A stretch of DNA of 64,000 nt from Cryobacterium inferilacus. GTDB taxonomy: Bacteria > Actinomycetota > Actinomycetes > Actinomycetales > Microbacteriaceae. Shown piece after piece: positions 7,809 through 16,481 of the stretch; the stretch's first letter is position 1, and every line of letters starts with the position of its first letter. Position numbers and translations under genes: made by a program. The stretch lies in assembly GCF_019599185.1 (NCBI RefSeq), contig NZ_JAIEUL010000004.1, positions 62,001-126,000 on the forward strand. Reading direction: 5' to 3'. The notes under the pieces were generated by a model. The model saw only the letters and a program-made list of their open reading frames with translations. It was not told the DNA's origin and made no database searches.

Positions 7809-9088
7809 TAGAGCCCCCTCACATCAATCTTCCCCGTGACCGCTGCACTAATCAGCGCTTGGCGTCGCTCCTTGAGCACCTCGACAACTTGGCGAGCTTT
7901 GACGACTAGATTGTCGATTCTTGAGGCTTCGATCGTCAGATGTCGCACGATCTCAGACTGCTCGGCCAAGCTAGGTACCGCGATCCGAAACTGTCGGACG
8001 ACATCTTGATTGATGTTTGGCTGTCCACCGCCTGAGGCCATGTTCAATAGCCGCTCCGTCGCGACTTGGAGCGAGAAATATGCAAAATCGACATTGACGC
8101 CACGAGGCTCCGCCAATACGCAGCAGGCCTGGTTAGTTGTCGCATCCACCCCCAAAATGCCAAGTCTGCCGATGGTCGCACCGTACATCGCAAGGACAAG
8201 GGAGCCGGCAGGGAACACCTTCAGTGCGCTCAGCGTCCTGAGAGCACTCTCGCTGACAGCCTTTCTCGTTGTCAGAATCACGCTTTCACGCAACTCACCG
8301 GTGGTTACCCAGGGCATGTCCCCGTCGTAGAAGTCCGTACCCTCAGCAGCTGGCGTGGTTCCACTTCCAATCGTGGAAAAAAGGTATGACAACTTCTTCA
8401 CTTGCCAAAGGCCCGGGATCCGCCCGATTGCCGCAATTCCTGAATCTTTGAAATCGACCCTGGGGTCGAGGCCTCGGGTGACGGCATGAGTAATCACGGC
8501 TTGGCGGCGCTCGGCTAGCGTCTCGACCAGCTGCTCCTGCTTGGTGATGAGCGCGTCTATCTGCCCGGTCTCCCGATCCAGATACTCCGCAATCTGCCGC
8601 TGCTCCACGAGTGGTGGAACTGCAAGTGAAATGGACTTCATCTGCGCATAGCGGGTGCTCCAGAGATCGGCGACAATCCCGTTGCCGAACCGGTAGTACT
8701 CCTCCTGAAATGGCTCGCTTCGAAGCAGATGGTGTACGTACTTGGCTTCGAGCCCAATAGGCGTGATGACTGTGGTGATGAGGCTGACGCTGCCATTGAA
8801 CGGCGACACGCCTGAGGATCCCTTACGGTCGGACCGGCTGTTGATTGCGAAATCTCCAGTTAAAACCAGTTTCCGGCTGTCGCCATTATCCGTCTTCGCA
8901 GCTGTCTCGAGTTGGGGAACGATACCTTGTTTCGTAACCGACAGCGCGGCGAAATCGGCATCACTGACGATTCCCTTGCGTTCTCGAAAATGTTGACCAA
9001 GTGGCGAAATCTTCCAGTGTTTAGGGACAGCTCCGAGCCATTTTGTTCCAGAGGCTTTGTACTCCGGGTAGGCAGCGACCCTGGTCAC
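7808..9088 (-). CDS. hsdS: Type I restriction-modification specificity subunit S
   Basis: 426-residue HsdS with the classic duplicated layout. The first target-recognition domain begins KWLGAVPKHWKISPLG (residue about 17), followed by a conserved helix (QRQIAEYLDRETGQIDALI). The second TRD begins with GRIPGLWQVKKLS near residue 222, followed by its helix (QSEIVRHLTIEASRIDNLV). The two half-sites read by the TRDs set the recognition sequence of the methylase/nuclease. The start overlaps the hsdM stop by 4 bp (ATGA) and the end overlaps the hsdR start. The DNA is somewhat less GC-rich than the flanking subunit genes, as is common for exchangeable TRDs. Confidence 0.95.
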   Translation of the reverse strand: MTRVAAYPEYKASGTKWLGAVPKHWKISPLGQHFRERKGIVSDADFAALSVTKQGIVPQLETAAKTDNGDSRKLVLTGDFAINSRSDRKGSSGVSPFNGSVSLITTVITPIGLEAKYVHHLLRSEPFQEEYYRFGNGIVADLWSTRYAQMKSISLAVPPLVEQRQIAEYLDRETGQIDALITKQEQLVETLAERRQAVITHAVTRGLDPRVDFKDSGIAAIGRIPGLWQVKKLSYLFSTIGSGTTPAAEGTDFYDGDMPWVTTGELRESVILTTRKAVSESALRTLSALKVFPAGSLVLAMYGATIGRLGILGVDATTNQACCVLAEPRGVNVDFAYFSLQVATERLLNMASGGGQPNINQDVVRQFRIAVPSLAEQSEIVRHLTIEASRIDNLVVKARQVVEVLKERRQALISAAVTGKIDVRGL

Positions 9089-11064
9089 GCCCGCTCGACT
9101 TCCCCGAGAAGTACTGTGATCTCGTGAACGAGCTTGTTTAGGTCGGCGTCGATTTCCTTGAGTGATCGAGGCGGTACGTATTTGTAGAAGTGTCGGGTGA
9201 AGGGGATCTCGTACCCGATCTTGTCTTTCGTGCGGTCGACCCAGAAGCGCTTTACGTGTGGGGCGATCTCGCGTTGGATGTAGGCTTCGATGTCCTCGGT
9301 GAGTGGCACGTTTTCCGTGTCGCGCAGGGTGGTGTCGGGCACCGGCTTGCCTTTGCTGTCGGTAACTACCGGCGCGGTTTCGTCTCGTTCGGCAAGGCCC
9401 GCGATAAGGGCCTTCAATTGCGGAGCAGTCAGGGTGACGCCGACGACGGCGAGGGTCTTCTTGATGCGGGCGGCGAACGCGACGGCGTCCGTTGTCGTCT
9501 CCCTGGTTGTGCTGAGGTTCAGAAGCGCGAGTTCGACTTGCTCGGCCACGGCGCTTAGGTTCTTGGCTGCCAGTGCGAGTTCAAGGCGTTCAGGGGTCAC
9601 TGCCCAGTTGAGTTGCTGTGGCCGTTCGACGGTGATGGTGGTGTATCCGAAGTCGGCGGTCGCGAAGATCTTTGAGGCGTCGGTACTCATCGATTCTGCT
9701 TCTTCGCCGTTGGTGCCGTAGAGCTGGACGATGTGTTCGATTTGTTCGGTGCTGATGAGGCGGCGTTTGGATCCGAGGCTCTTACGCATTTTGATCCACT
9801 GGTCGGTCGCGTCGATGAGCTGCACTTTGCCTTTGCGGCTGGTGGGTTTGTCGTTGTCGAGGATCCAGATGTACGTGGCGATGCCGGTGTTGTAGAACAG
9901 GTCGGTGGGCATCGCGATGATGGCGTCGAGGAGGTCATTCTCGATGAGGTACTTGCGGATGTTGGACTCGCCGGAGCCGGCGCCGCCGGTGAAGAGCGGG
10001 CTCCCGTTCAGGACGATGCCGACCCGGCCGCCGCCTTCGGCTTTCGGGCGCATTTTCTTGACGAGGTGCAGGAGGAAGAGCAGCGAACCGTCGGAGACGC
10101 GTGGAAGTCCCGGTCCGAAGCGGCCGTCGAATCCGCGCTGGTCGTATTCTTTCTGCACGAACGCCTGTTGTTTCTTCCACTCGACGCCGAAGGGCGGGTT
10201 GCTGATGCCGTAGTCGAAGGTCTTTCCGAGGTGGCCGTCGTCGGTGAGGGTGTCTCCCCAGATGATGTTGTCGATGGCCTGGCCTTTGATGACCATGTCG
10301 GCTTTGGCGATGGCGAAGGACTCAGCGTTGAGCTCCTGGCCTACAAGGGTGAGGGACGCTTGCGGATAGTGGTCGCGCACGTAGTCGTCGGCGACGCTGA
10401 GCATGCCGCCCGTGCCTGCCGTGGGGTCGTACACGGTGCGTACCGCGCCGGGCACGCTGAGTGACTTGCTCGGGTCTTCGTCGGGGTGCTCGGTGAAGAG
10501 GAGGCTGACGATGAGGCGCACGACTTCGCGCGGGGTGAAGTGTTCCCCCGCGGTTTCGTTGGAGGACTCAGCAAAGCGGCGGATGAGTTCCTCGAAGATG
10601 AGACCCATCTCCGTGTTGCTGACCCGGTCGGGGTGCAGGTCGACGCCGGCGAACTTTTGGACGACGAGGTAGAGCAGACCGTTCTCGTCGAGTTTGGCGA
10701 TCTGAGCGGGGAAGTCGTACCGGTCGAAGATGTCCCGCACGTTGGTGGAGAAGCCGTCGATGTAGTTGAGGAGGTTCGCGCGCACGTTGGCGGGATCGCC
10801 AGTGAGCTTCTCGAAGGTATACAGGCTGGTGTTGTAGAAGTCGTGCTTGGAGACCGCCGGGAGAAGCTTTTCGACCGGGATGTTGCCGTTCTTACGCTTC
10901 TCGAACTCGGAAAGAACGGCACCCTTTGTAGGATCCAGCACGGCGTCGAGGCGACGCAGGATCGTGAAGGGAAGAACGATTTTGCCGTAATCGGACTGTT
11001 TGTAGGTGCCGCGCAGCAGGTTCGCGATCGACCAGATGAATGCCCCGTTGTTGTTCTCAGCCAT
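9085..11064 (-). CDS. hsdM: Type I restriction-modification DNA methyltransferase subunit M
   Basis: 659-residue HsdM. An N-terminal helical domain (IWSIANLLRGTYKQSDYGKI) precedes the N6-adenine methyltransferase core, with AdoMet motif DPTAGTGGM near residue 211 and catalytic NPPF near residue 288. The C-terminal region contacts HsdS. It is the first gene of the hsdM-hsdS-hsdR operon on the minus strand. The start ATG 11064 has a GAGGGGAAG ribosome site about 10 nt upstream. It protects host DNA and forms the M2S core of the restriction enzyme. Confidence 0.95.
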   Translation of the reverse strand: MAENNNGAFIWSIANLLRGTYKQSDYGKIVLPFTILRRLDAVLDPTKGAVLSEFEKRKNGNIPVEKLLPAVSKHDFYNTSLYTFEKLTGDPANVRANLLNYIDGFSTNVRDIFDRYDFPAQIAKLDENGLLYLVVQKFAGVDLHPDRVSNTEMGLIFEELIRRFAESSNETAGEHFTPREVVRLIVSLLFTEHPDEDPSKSLSVPGAVRTVYDPTAGTGGMLSVADDYVRDHYPQASLTLVGQELNAESFAIAKADMVIKGQAIDNIIWGDTLTDDGHLGKTFDYGISNPPFGVEWKKQQAFVQKEYDQRGFDGRFGPGLPRVSDGSLLFLLHLVKKMRPKAEGGGRVGIVLNGSPLFTGGAGSGESNIRKYLIENDLLDAIIAMPTDLFYNTGIATYIWILDNDKPTSRKGKVQLIDATDQWIKMRKSLGSKRRLISTEQIEHIVQLYGTNGEEAESMSTDASKIFATADFGYTTITVERPQQLNWAVTPERLELALAAKNLSAVAEQVELALLNLSTTRETTTDAVAFAARIKKTLAVVGVTLTAPQLKALIAGLAERDETAPVVTDSKGKPVPDTTLRDTENVPLTEDIEAYIQREIAPHVKRFWVDRTKDKIGYEIPFTRHFYKYVPPRSLKEIDADLNKLVHEITVLLGEVERA

Positions 11065-11237
11065 GTGGCGCGTACTTCCCCTCGTATTACCTGTTCCTCA
11101 GCCTATTGGCGAGGGGCGACAGGGGCACGCGCTGCTTCGCACCGGAAATCCGTCCTAAGCCATCCTCGACGCCAAGATCTCGACGCCGTGTATCGGCCGG
11201 TGGTTACCTTCGATCACCTCGACTCGGCGCGGTGCAC

Positions 11238-11717
11238 CTATTGATCCCACCTGGCACGGTCACTTCTCGCAGCGGCGAGGACCGCATCGATCCTCCCCTC
11301 CCGCATCAGCTCCGCAGCGGATCGATTGTTGAATCGACGGAGAGCCGCCTTTAGCCATAGAGCATCACCCCAAGAGTCAACCAACCCCGGGTCCAAGACG
11401 GATAACACGTCGCTCAAACCCGCCAAAGGCTCTCCTGCCGGCCCGAACTGAAAACACGGGTAGAGGTCCTCGCCGTCCTGTGTTCTGGTCTGCAGGATCC
11501 TTCCGATTTTGGAAGAATGCTCCAGCTGGTGCGATGACATGTGGGACAGACTCATGGCTCCGGCGCGATCGTAGAACGGACCGATCAACGACTCCCAGAG
11601 CTCTGCGTCGGGCGACCCCTCGCCGTTAGGCACTGAATTCGTTTTCTGGGAGTAGGTCGTCTCTGGCGCCGTCGCCGACGGATCGATATCGTCTCGGCCC
11701 TTGTTGCCCCTGGTCAC
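11238..11717 (-). CDS. MbcA/ParS-like antitoxin-type protein, paralogue of the upstream gene
   Basis: 159 residues. A disordered acidic N-terminus precedes a conserved block: HLEHS-like helix, then LYPCFQFG, LSDVLSVLD, WGDALWLKAALRRFNNRSAAELM and IDAVLAAARSD. The C-terminal part has the look of the Xre/MbcA/ParS toxin-binding domain (WL...N..S..ELM). The same order of motifs occurs in the gene just upstream (11714-12220), so the two are diverged duplicates. GTG 11717 overlaps the upstream stop (GTGA). No RES- or HipA-type toxin is visible next to it. Function inferred only from domain shape. Confidence 0.55.
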   Translation of the reverse strand: MTRGNKGRDDIDPSATAPETTYSQKTNSVPNGEGSPDAELWESLIGPFYDRAGAMSLSHMSSHQLEHSSKIGRILQTRTQDGEDLYPCFQFGPAGEPLAGLSDVLSVLDPGLVDSWGDALWLKAALRRFNNRSAAELMREGRIDAVLAAARSDRARWDQ

Positions 11718-12220
11718 CAGAGGGCTTCCATGTGACTGCGAGCAGCGGCCAACAATAGTTCAGGCTCGTTCAGGTGATCCGCCGGCCGGTCCTCAGCGTC
11801 GAACGAAGTGGTTGGTCCGAGCATCCAGAGAGTCAGGCTTTCATTCGACCACCCGTTTTCGCGGGCCACCTCGACGAGGGGCTTGATGACGGGGAGGATG
11901 GCACGGCTGGCTCGATCGAACTGGAATCCGGGATATCGGATCGAGGGGCCACGCTCTACTGCGATGATCCTGCCGGAGTTGCGAAGCCGGATCAGGTTGG
12001 GGGACGTGACCCCCAGGAATTTGGCCGCCTCGTTATCTGTCAGCAGCCCGAACTCCGCTTCCATACGGTCCCAAGCCAACTTGGTGGCGTGAAGGCTCCT
12101 AGCTAGCTGCGGCGAGGTGTGCGACTCGGTTTCCGCATCTGGTTTTTGTGGGTTACAGGCGCTCGCGGAGCGTGGTGCACCTTGACGCCCGGTTCCGTCT
12201 CCGTCGTCACCGTCATTCAT
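11714..12220 (-). CDS. Helix-turn-helix/MbcA-like protein
   Basis: 168 residues. After a low-complexity N-terminus, residues about 50-95 form a helix-turn-helix (LLTDNEAAKFLGVTSPNLIRL), followed by RYPGFQFD and a C-terminal block (ILPVIKPLVEVARENGWS...LTLWML...LLLAAARSHME). That block matches the downstream paralogue and antitoxin Xre C-terminal domains. The ATG is at 12220. It is translated together with 11238-11717 through a 4-bp overlap. Likely a DNA-binding antitoxin-like regulator; the cognate toxin was not identified. Confidence 0.55.
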   Translation of the reverse strand: MNDGDDGDGTGRQGAPRSASACNPQKPDAETESHTSPQLARSLHATKLAWDRMEAEFGLLTDNEAAKFLGVTSPNLIRLRNSGRIIAVERGPSIRYPGFQFDRASRAILPVIKPLVEVARENGWSNESLTLWMLGPTTSFDAEDRPADHLNEPELLLAAARSHMEALW

Positions 12221-12289
12221 ACTTCTATCCTGCGCTCGTCCGCCCTCGGAGGCTCAGGGAGCGTCCGAAGTGTATTCCTGCACGTGAGA

Positions 12290-12901
12290 TCACGTTCGAC
12301 GGTGTGGGGCTCCCCAGGCCCAGAAGTTGAGTTCGTTCAGCGTGGCGACCTTCGCGGTCGACAGCGTGCCGGCCCGGCGGGCCATTCGGGTCTTTGCTGC
12401 CCAACGGGCGAGGGCCTGTTCGGCGTCGTCGGTGCTTCGCAGCCTGGGTGCATGTCCGTGCGCGGCGGTGAACTGGTCATAGGCCCCATAGTTCGCCCGC
12501 CATCTGTCCTCTTTCGGGTGGAAGCTGAACCCGGGGATGCACAGCAGCCGGCGCACTTGGTAGGAGCAGAGTCGCCCTGCGGCAAAACTACGGCGCTGGG
12601 CGCGGATGCTGTTGCTGCGTCGCTTCTCGTCGGCTGAGATGGCGCCGGCGGGCAGGCGTCGGTTCTCGCGCGGCAAGCGGCCCTCGGCGCGCACGAAGGC
12701 TTCTAGCGCAGTCATGCTGCGGATCCAGGCGGCGATGTCTCGAGGGACAGTGTCGGCTATCTCACCGGTGTCGCGCCAGGCATGCTCGGCGCTGTAGAGG
12801 GTGAGGGACCTTTTCTGATCCTGCGTGAGGGTGCTGGGGTGCTGGCGGTGAAGCTGCGCATATTCGGAACGGAGTGCTTCAAGCGGGCTTGGTTCGGACA
12901 T
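12290..12901 (-). CDS. Helicase-associated (HA) domain protein
   Basis: 203 residues. At least two repeats of the helicase-associated domain pattern are visible: W...L..F....GRLP (about residues 55-75) and Y.QFTAAHGHAPRL followed by W..KTRMARRAGTLS...V..LNEL.FWAW (about 125-195). HA domains are found alone or as tails on helicases in Actinobacteria and are thought to bind nucleic acid. No helicase motifs are present here. ATG 12901; divergent from the plus-strand operon starting at 13072, with 170 bp between them that should hold both promoters. Confidence 0.6.
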   Translation of the reverse strand: MSEPSPLEALRSEYAQLHRQHPSTLTQDQKRSLTLYSAEHAWRDTGEIADTVPRDIAAWIRSMTALEAFVRAEGRLPRENRRLPAGAISADEKRRSNSIRAQRRSFAAGRLCSYQVRRLLCIPGFSFHPKEDRWRANYGAYDQFTAAHGHAPRLRSTDDAEQALARWAAKTRMARRAGTLSTAKVATLNELNFWAWGAPHRRT

Positions 12902-13071
12902 GGGGCCTTCCCGACTCGCACGGCGTGCGATGTCGGATAGGTCATGCGCGGCGCAGGTGCAGCGGCGTTTCGGAGGATGTATTCCTGCACGGATCCGCCG
13001 GCGGGCAGGACCGGGCTACCGTCCCAGCACCGACCGGTCATCCGACCGGCGCGACACTCGGAGGTGCGCGA

Positions 13072-13275
13072 ATGCCCGACCAAATGCCGCCCGAAGCAGG
13101 CGCTCAGACACCACACGAGGTCCTCAACGTGTCAACCACCACACGGGCGGTGACAGCCGTTGCCAATGACGTCGTGTGCCAGCCTGAACGAGGCAGCACG
13201 CTGCACGCCCCCTCCGCCGCCACCTCCGTCGGCGCGCTGGTGCACACCGAGCAGCGGTCGCCGTCATGCTGCTGA
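13072..13275 (+). CDS. Small hypothetical protein, first gene of coupled operon
   Basis: 67 residues with no recognised domain: acidic Pro-rich start (MPDQMPPEAGAQTPHEV), then a Thr/Val-rich middle and a C-terminal CC. The call rests on a strong GGAGGT ribosome site 6 bp before ATG 13072 and on the TGATG stop-start overlap with the next gene at 13275, repeating the coupling seen through the whole operon. It could be a leader-type ORF. Divergent to the HA-domain gene. Confidence 0.5.
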   Translation: MPDQMPPEAGAQTPHEVLNVSTTTRAVTAVANDVVCQPERGSTLHAPSAATSVGALVHTEQRSPSCC

Positions 13276-13592
13276 TGACGTCTCTGATGGACGAGGTTTC
13301 CGGGCAGTTCCGCGTCTACACGGCGTCGGGGTCGACGTATTGGTTGGACCTGGACCGGTACGAGATGTGCCGGATACCGGTGCGGAATGATCCTGGGCGC
13401 GAACATTCCCTGCGTCGGGACGGTGCCACCGTGCGAGTGCTGCGAGTCGTGGAGTGCACGGTGGGCCGTCGGATGCACCTGCTCATCGACCTCGCGGTCG
13501 AAGGCGTAGACGCGACGATTCGTCTGTCGACGCCGGTGGTGGCGATCGACCGCGATGATCCGGACCCCGAAGACGCCGGAGCAGGATCATGA
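13275..13592 (+). CDS. Hypothetical protein, paralogue of 14729-15073
   Basis: 105 residues, beta-rich. The body (GQFRVYTASGSTYWLDLDRY...VRVLRV...GRRMHLLIDL...TIRLSTPVVAIDR) can be aligned with the ORF at 14729-15073, so the operon carries two diverged copies of the same unnamed domain. The start at 13275 gives a one-base TGATG overlap; ATG 13266 (three codons earlier) is an alternative. Its stop overlaps the next ATG at 13589 (ATGA). No catalytic motif is visible. Confidence 0.6.
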   Translation: MTSLMDEVSGQFRVYTASGSTYWLDLDRYEMCRIPVRNDPGREHSLRRDGATVRVLRVVECTVGRRMHLLIDLAVEGVDATIRLSTPVVAIDRDDPDPEDAGAGS

Positions 13593-13792
13593 CCCCCGAA
13601 CCATTGCCCTCCGCCGGTGAGCCAAACGCGATGAGCACCACTCAGACGCCCGCCGCGCCGTGCTCGACGATCTCGGTGGTCCGCCGGCTACGCGCACACC
13701 AGCGAACCCCAGCCCCCAGCGCGGAGTCCTCCCGATTTGGCGGCGGGTACATCAACGGCGGGATCATCCCACGCGTCAGGTGCACCCCATGA
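13589..13792 (+). CDS. Small hypothetical protein between coupled genes
   Basis: 67 residues, Pro/Ser/Thr-rich N-terminus and a basic, Gly-rich end (FGGGYINGGIIPRVR). It has no recognisable domain. Support comes from ATGA overlaps at both ends: with the upstream ORF (13589-13592) and with the metallophosphoesterase start (13789-13792). This double coupling is unlikely by chance but the protein itself is unassigned. Confidence 0.45.
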   Translation: MTPEPLPSAGEPNAMSTTQTPAAPCSTISVVRRLRAHQRTPAPSAESSRFGGGYINGGIIPRVRCTP

Positions 13793-14748
13793 TCGCGCCC
13801 GAATCGGTACCGCCACCCCCGGACCTGCGCACGGATGTCGACCCGCGTGAACGTGCGCACCGCCCTGTCCAGGATTTCTCGTACACGCCCTACGCCTTGC
13901 CGTCACTGTCCACGGTTCGCCGAATCGGGGTCATGGGCGATCTCCACGGTGACCTCGCGCACGCGATGCAAGCGGTCCAGACTTTCGCTGACCGCGGGGT
14001 GACCTGTGTCATCCAGCTCGGCGATTGGGGCGTCCTCTGGCCGGGCACAAACTGGCAGATCGCATTACGCAAGATTTCACGTGCCCTCGCCCGCCACCAG
14101 ATGGCCATGCTCTTCATCGACGGCAATCACGAGTACTTTCCGAAGCTCCTGGAGTTTCCGATCGCAGCAGACGGCATCCGGTGGATTTCCGCCAACATCG
14201 GTCACCTCCCCCGCGGGTATCGCACACAAATCGGTACGCAGTTCACCCTGGCTGCTCTGGGCGGCGCCAACAGCATCGACCGCCGGTTTCGCCAAGAGGG
14301 CGTGAGCTGGTGGCCCGAGGAACAAATCTCAGCCGCCGACCTCCGCCAGCTCGGCTCAGACCCTGTCGACGTACTCATCGGCCATGAAGCACCGATCATG
14401 GACGAGCGCGCACTGGTGAAGAGCGCCCGCGACGCGGGTTACTTGCCCGCCGATATCGCCTATGCGGCCGGCAGCCGGGTCATGTTTCGCCGGGCGGTCC
14501 TGCAAACTCGCCCGCGCTTGACTCTCGGAGGCCACTACCACCGCCACTACGACGAGACACTGTCGCTGCCGGGCCAGCCCCACCCCACCCGCGTGGTGGT
14601 GCTCGATATCAACGGGAAGCACAGGGTGAACCTCGCGATTCTCAACACCACCACCCTCGACCTGGAACACCTCTACCGGAACGGCGCACCCGCCGAGCCC
14701 GACACCAACGCACCAGAAAGGACCGACAATGACCGACCGCAACGTTGA
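13789..14748 (+). CDS. Calcineurin-like metallophosphoesterase
   Basis: 319 residues. All motifs of the binuclear metallophosphoesterase fold are present: GDLHGD (about residue 49), GDWG (about 78), GNHEYF (about 108), GHEAP (about 198) and GGHYHRHYD (about 247). The start was taken at ATG 13789, which overlaps the preceding stop; a longer frame to 13660 would add an Arg/Pro-rich leader that is another gene's sequence. The substrate may be a nucleic acid, cyclic nucleotide or phosphoprotein; it cannot be told from sequence. It is the only clear enzyme in the 13072-16120 operon. Confidence 0.8.
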   Translation: MIAPESVPPPPDLRTDVDPRERAHRPVQDFSYTPYALPSLSTVRRIGVMGDLHGDLAHAMQAVQTFADRGVTCVIQLGDWGVLWPGTNWQIALRKISRALARHQMAMLFIDGNHEYFPKLLEFPIAADGIRWISANIGHLPRGYRTQIGTQFTLAALGGANSIDRRFRQEGVSWWPEEQISAADLRQLGSDPVDVLIGHEAPIMDERALVKSARDAGYLPADIAYAAGSRVMFRRAVLQTRPRLTLGGHYHRHYDETLSLPGQPHPTRVVVLDINGKHRVNLAILNTTTLDLEHLYRNGAPAEPDTNAPERTDNDRPQR

Positions 14749-15073
14749 ACCCGACCATTTGAGCGAGCTCACCGGAGATGAGGGCGGGCTGTGGCGAGTG
14801 TCAACGCGCGACAGTGACCATTACGTTGATCTGGAACGGGGCACTGTCACCCGCGTCCCCGGCGCCAACGCCCCGCCGACCGTCAACGACCGAGCAAGGC
14901 CCTTGCGCACAATCACCGCCATCAAAGTCGGTCACCGAGGCCGGTGGACGATGCACACCGACGGGTGGGACGACGAGATCGACTTCTTCTGGGCGAACAC
15001 GTCTCTGATCGCCGCGATTGAACGCATCAGCCGTGATGATTTCCCGGGAGCGGGCGGTGACCTGCCTGGGTGA
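14729..15073 (+). CDS. Hypothetical protein, paralogue of 13275-13592
   Basis: 114 residues: acidic N-terminus, then the same beta-rich block as 13275-13592 (GLWRVSTRDSDHYVDLERG, RTITAIKVGHRGRWTMH, DEIDFFWANTSLIAAIERI). ATG 14729 overlaps the phosphoesterase end by 20 bp and has an AGAAAGGA ribosome site. No motif suggests catalysis; a binding or structural role is likely. Its duplication around the phosphoesterase suggests the two copies flank or form a complex with it (inference). Confidence 0.6.
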   Translation: MTDRNVEPDHLSELTGDEGGLWRVSTRDSDHYVDLERGTVTRVPGANAPPTVNDRARPLRTITAIKVGHRGRWTMHTDGWDDEIDFFWANTSLIAAIERISRDDFPGAGGDLPG

Positions 15074-15206
15074 GGTCGGGCCCACCCGGGTCCACCTCGT
15101 GATCTCTGGAGAGTCGCGCTGCCCCAATTGTGGGTTGCGATCATTCCAGTGTGCAGATCTGCCCAGTCGGGTGCGTGCCGGCCGCACGTGCGTGTGCGCC
15201 CGATGA
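15057..15206 (+). CDS. Zinc-ribbon microprotein
   Basis: 49 residues starting at GTG 15057, inside the end of the previous gene. Two Cys pairs, CPNC (residues 22-25) and CVC near the C-terminus, plus further Cys residues give a small zinc-ribbon-like pattern. The stop overlaps the ATG of the recombinase-like gene (ATGA at 15203-15206), continuing the coupling of the operon. Too short for confident family assignment; a DNA- or protein-binding adaptor is plausible. Confidence 0.45.
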   Translation: MTCLGEVGPTRVHLVISGESRCPNCGLRSFQCADLPSRVRAGRTCVCAR

Positions 15207-16120
15207 AGGAAGACGGCGGGAGCGCCTATCTACCCCAGATCGATGCGAGGTACTGGACTCATATCAGGAATTTCGTACGCGCCGCGGTGGTGGACGCGGC
15301 ACCCAGCACGGCCTACTCCGAGAGAGAACTGTATGCCGCTGCGACACCGCTGACCCTGTGGGCCTGGCAAACGGCCGCAATGCCCCTTGAACGTGACGTG
15401 ATTTTCGCCATCTCCACGATCGAACGGTTCATCGGGGTTGGTCTTACGAATTATGGGAGCAAGGCAAGTCGGAACACCCTGCGATCCCGGCTCCTCAGGA
15501 TCTCGGAAGCGCTACTCGACGCGCCGTTGGCGCCGCCCGTCCTGCGGCCGCTAGGCGGATCGGATCCGTCACCGCCGTACACCGCCCGAGACGTTGTCAC
15601 CTTGAAGAGCTGGGCAATCGCCCAGACCACTCATGAACGCCGGTCGAACGCGGAGGCATTACTCGCCCTCGGTCTGGGCGCGGGACTGTCCGGGCGAGAG
15701 ATCGTCAATCTTAGGATCGGGGACATCAACGCCGACGACCACGGCGTCCTCATCAGGGTACGTGGCGATCGGTCTCGAGTGGTCCCCGTCTTGCGTGAAT
15801 GGGAGCGAGCCTTGGCAGCTCGGGTCGATCCCGGTCAGACCGAGACCTGGGCATTCCGGGAGCAGCACGCCGGTGCCAACCGGAACCTGATCACGGACTT
15901 CGTCTCTCGGGCTGAAGGGAAGATCCGGCTGCAGGCCCGAAGAATGCACGCGACTTGGGTCGTGCAGCATCTGGAAGCCGGCACCCCGCTCATCCCGTTG
16001 ATGCGAGCTGCCGGGCTGCAGTCTCCAGAGGCGCTGGACCGGTTCTTCAAGTTCGTGAGAGAACCGGACTCCGGGTACTACCGGAACGCGCTGCGAGATG
16101 CGGTCGCTACCCCGCGGTAA
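15203..16120 (+). CDS. Tyrosine-recombinase-like protein, catalytic residues degenerate
   Basis: 305 residues with the two-domain layout of phage-type integrases. The N-terminal helical SAM-like domain is followed by the catalytic-domain pattern LALGLGAGLSGREIVNLRIGDI (box I) and ARRMHATWVVQHLEAG...LMRAAGLQS (box II). In box I the usual GLR is GLS; in box II the Arg position reads His, the LLGH His reads Leu, and the Tyr position is Phe (DRFFKF). It therefore looks inactive for strand cleavage and may act as a DNA-binding partner of its paralogue at 16641-17567. ATG 15203 overlaps the upstream stop. Confidence 0.65.
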   Translation: MKEDGGSAYLPQIDARYWTHIRNFVRAAVVDAAPSTAYSERELYAAATPLTLWAWQTAAMPLERDVIFAISTIERFIGVGLTNYGSKASRNTLRSRLLRISEALLDAPLAPPVLRPLGGSDPSPPYTARDVVTLKSWAIAQTTHERRSNAEALLALGLGAGLSGREIVNLRIGDINADDHGVLIRVRGDRSRVVPVLREWERALAARVDPGQTETWAFREQHAGANRNLITDFVSRAEGKIRLQARRMHATWVVQHLEAGTPLIPLMRAAGLQSPEALDRFFKFVREPDSGYYRNALRDAVATPR

Positions 16121-16124
16121 CGCC

Positions 16125-16481
16125 TCAGCGCTGAACCGGACTCTCACCTGGAGCAGCGCGTCGTTCCCTCAGCTTGAGGTTGCGCTCCGCATTCACCAGA
16201 TCTTCTACCCTGACGACCACGTCGCCTCGAAGGATCCGTCCCAGGCGGGTCTTGTCGATTCCGTTCGCCTTGGCATACGACGCGATCGTCGCACCGTCCG
16301 CTGCCAGAGCGGCGCGAACTTGCTGAGCATGCGCGTGCTGAAATTTGGCTGTTCCCAGTTGATCAAGCGCGCTTTCGGTCATCCCAGCGGGGCTGTCCCA
16401 GGTCACGGGGCGCGGTGTTCCGAAGTTCGTCGAGGGCGCACAGGAAGCTCTCGGAAGAAAACGCGGATCGGTCACCGTCAC
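16125..16481 (-). CDS. XRE-type helix-turn-helix protein
   Basis: 118 residues. The helix-turn-helix lies at about 60-95 (TIASYAKANGIDKTRLGRILRGDVVVRVEDLVNAERNL), preceded by a flexible N-terminus. It is convergent with the recombinase-like gene upstream (4 bp gap) and divergent from the second recombinase-like gene, so it probably regulates one or both. ATG 16481. It could be the immunity-type regulator of this small mobile cassette. Confidence 0.55.
   Translation of the reverse strand: MTVTDPRFLPRASCAPSTNFGTPRPVTWDSPAGMTESALDQLGTAKFQHAHAQQVRAALAADGATIASYAKANGIDKTRLGRILRGDVVVRVEDLVNAERNLKLRERRAAPGESPVQR

Noticed and set aside
11238..12901. A RES-Xre or HipBA toxin-antitoxin locus
   Set aside because: Antitoxin-like domains are present but no toxin with RES, HipA or RelE motifs was found next to them.
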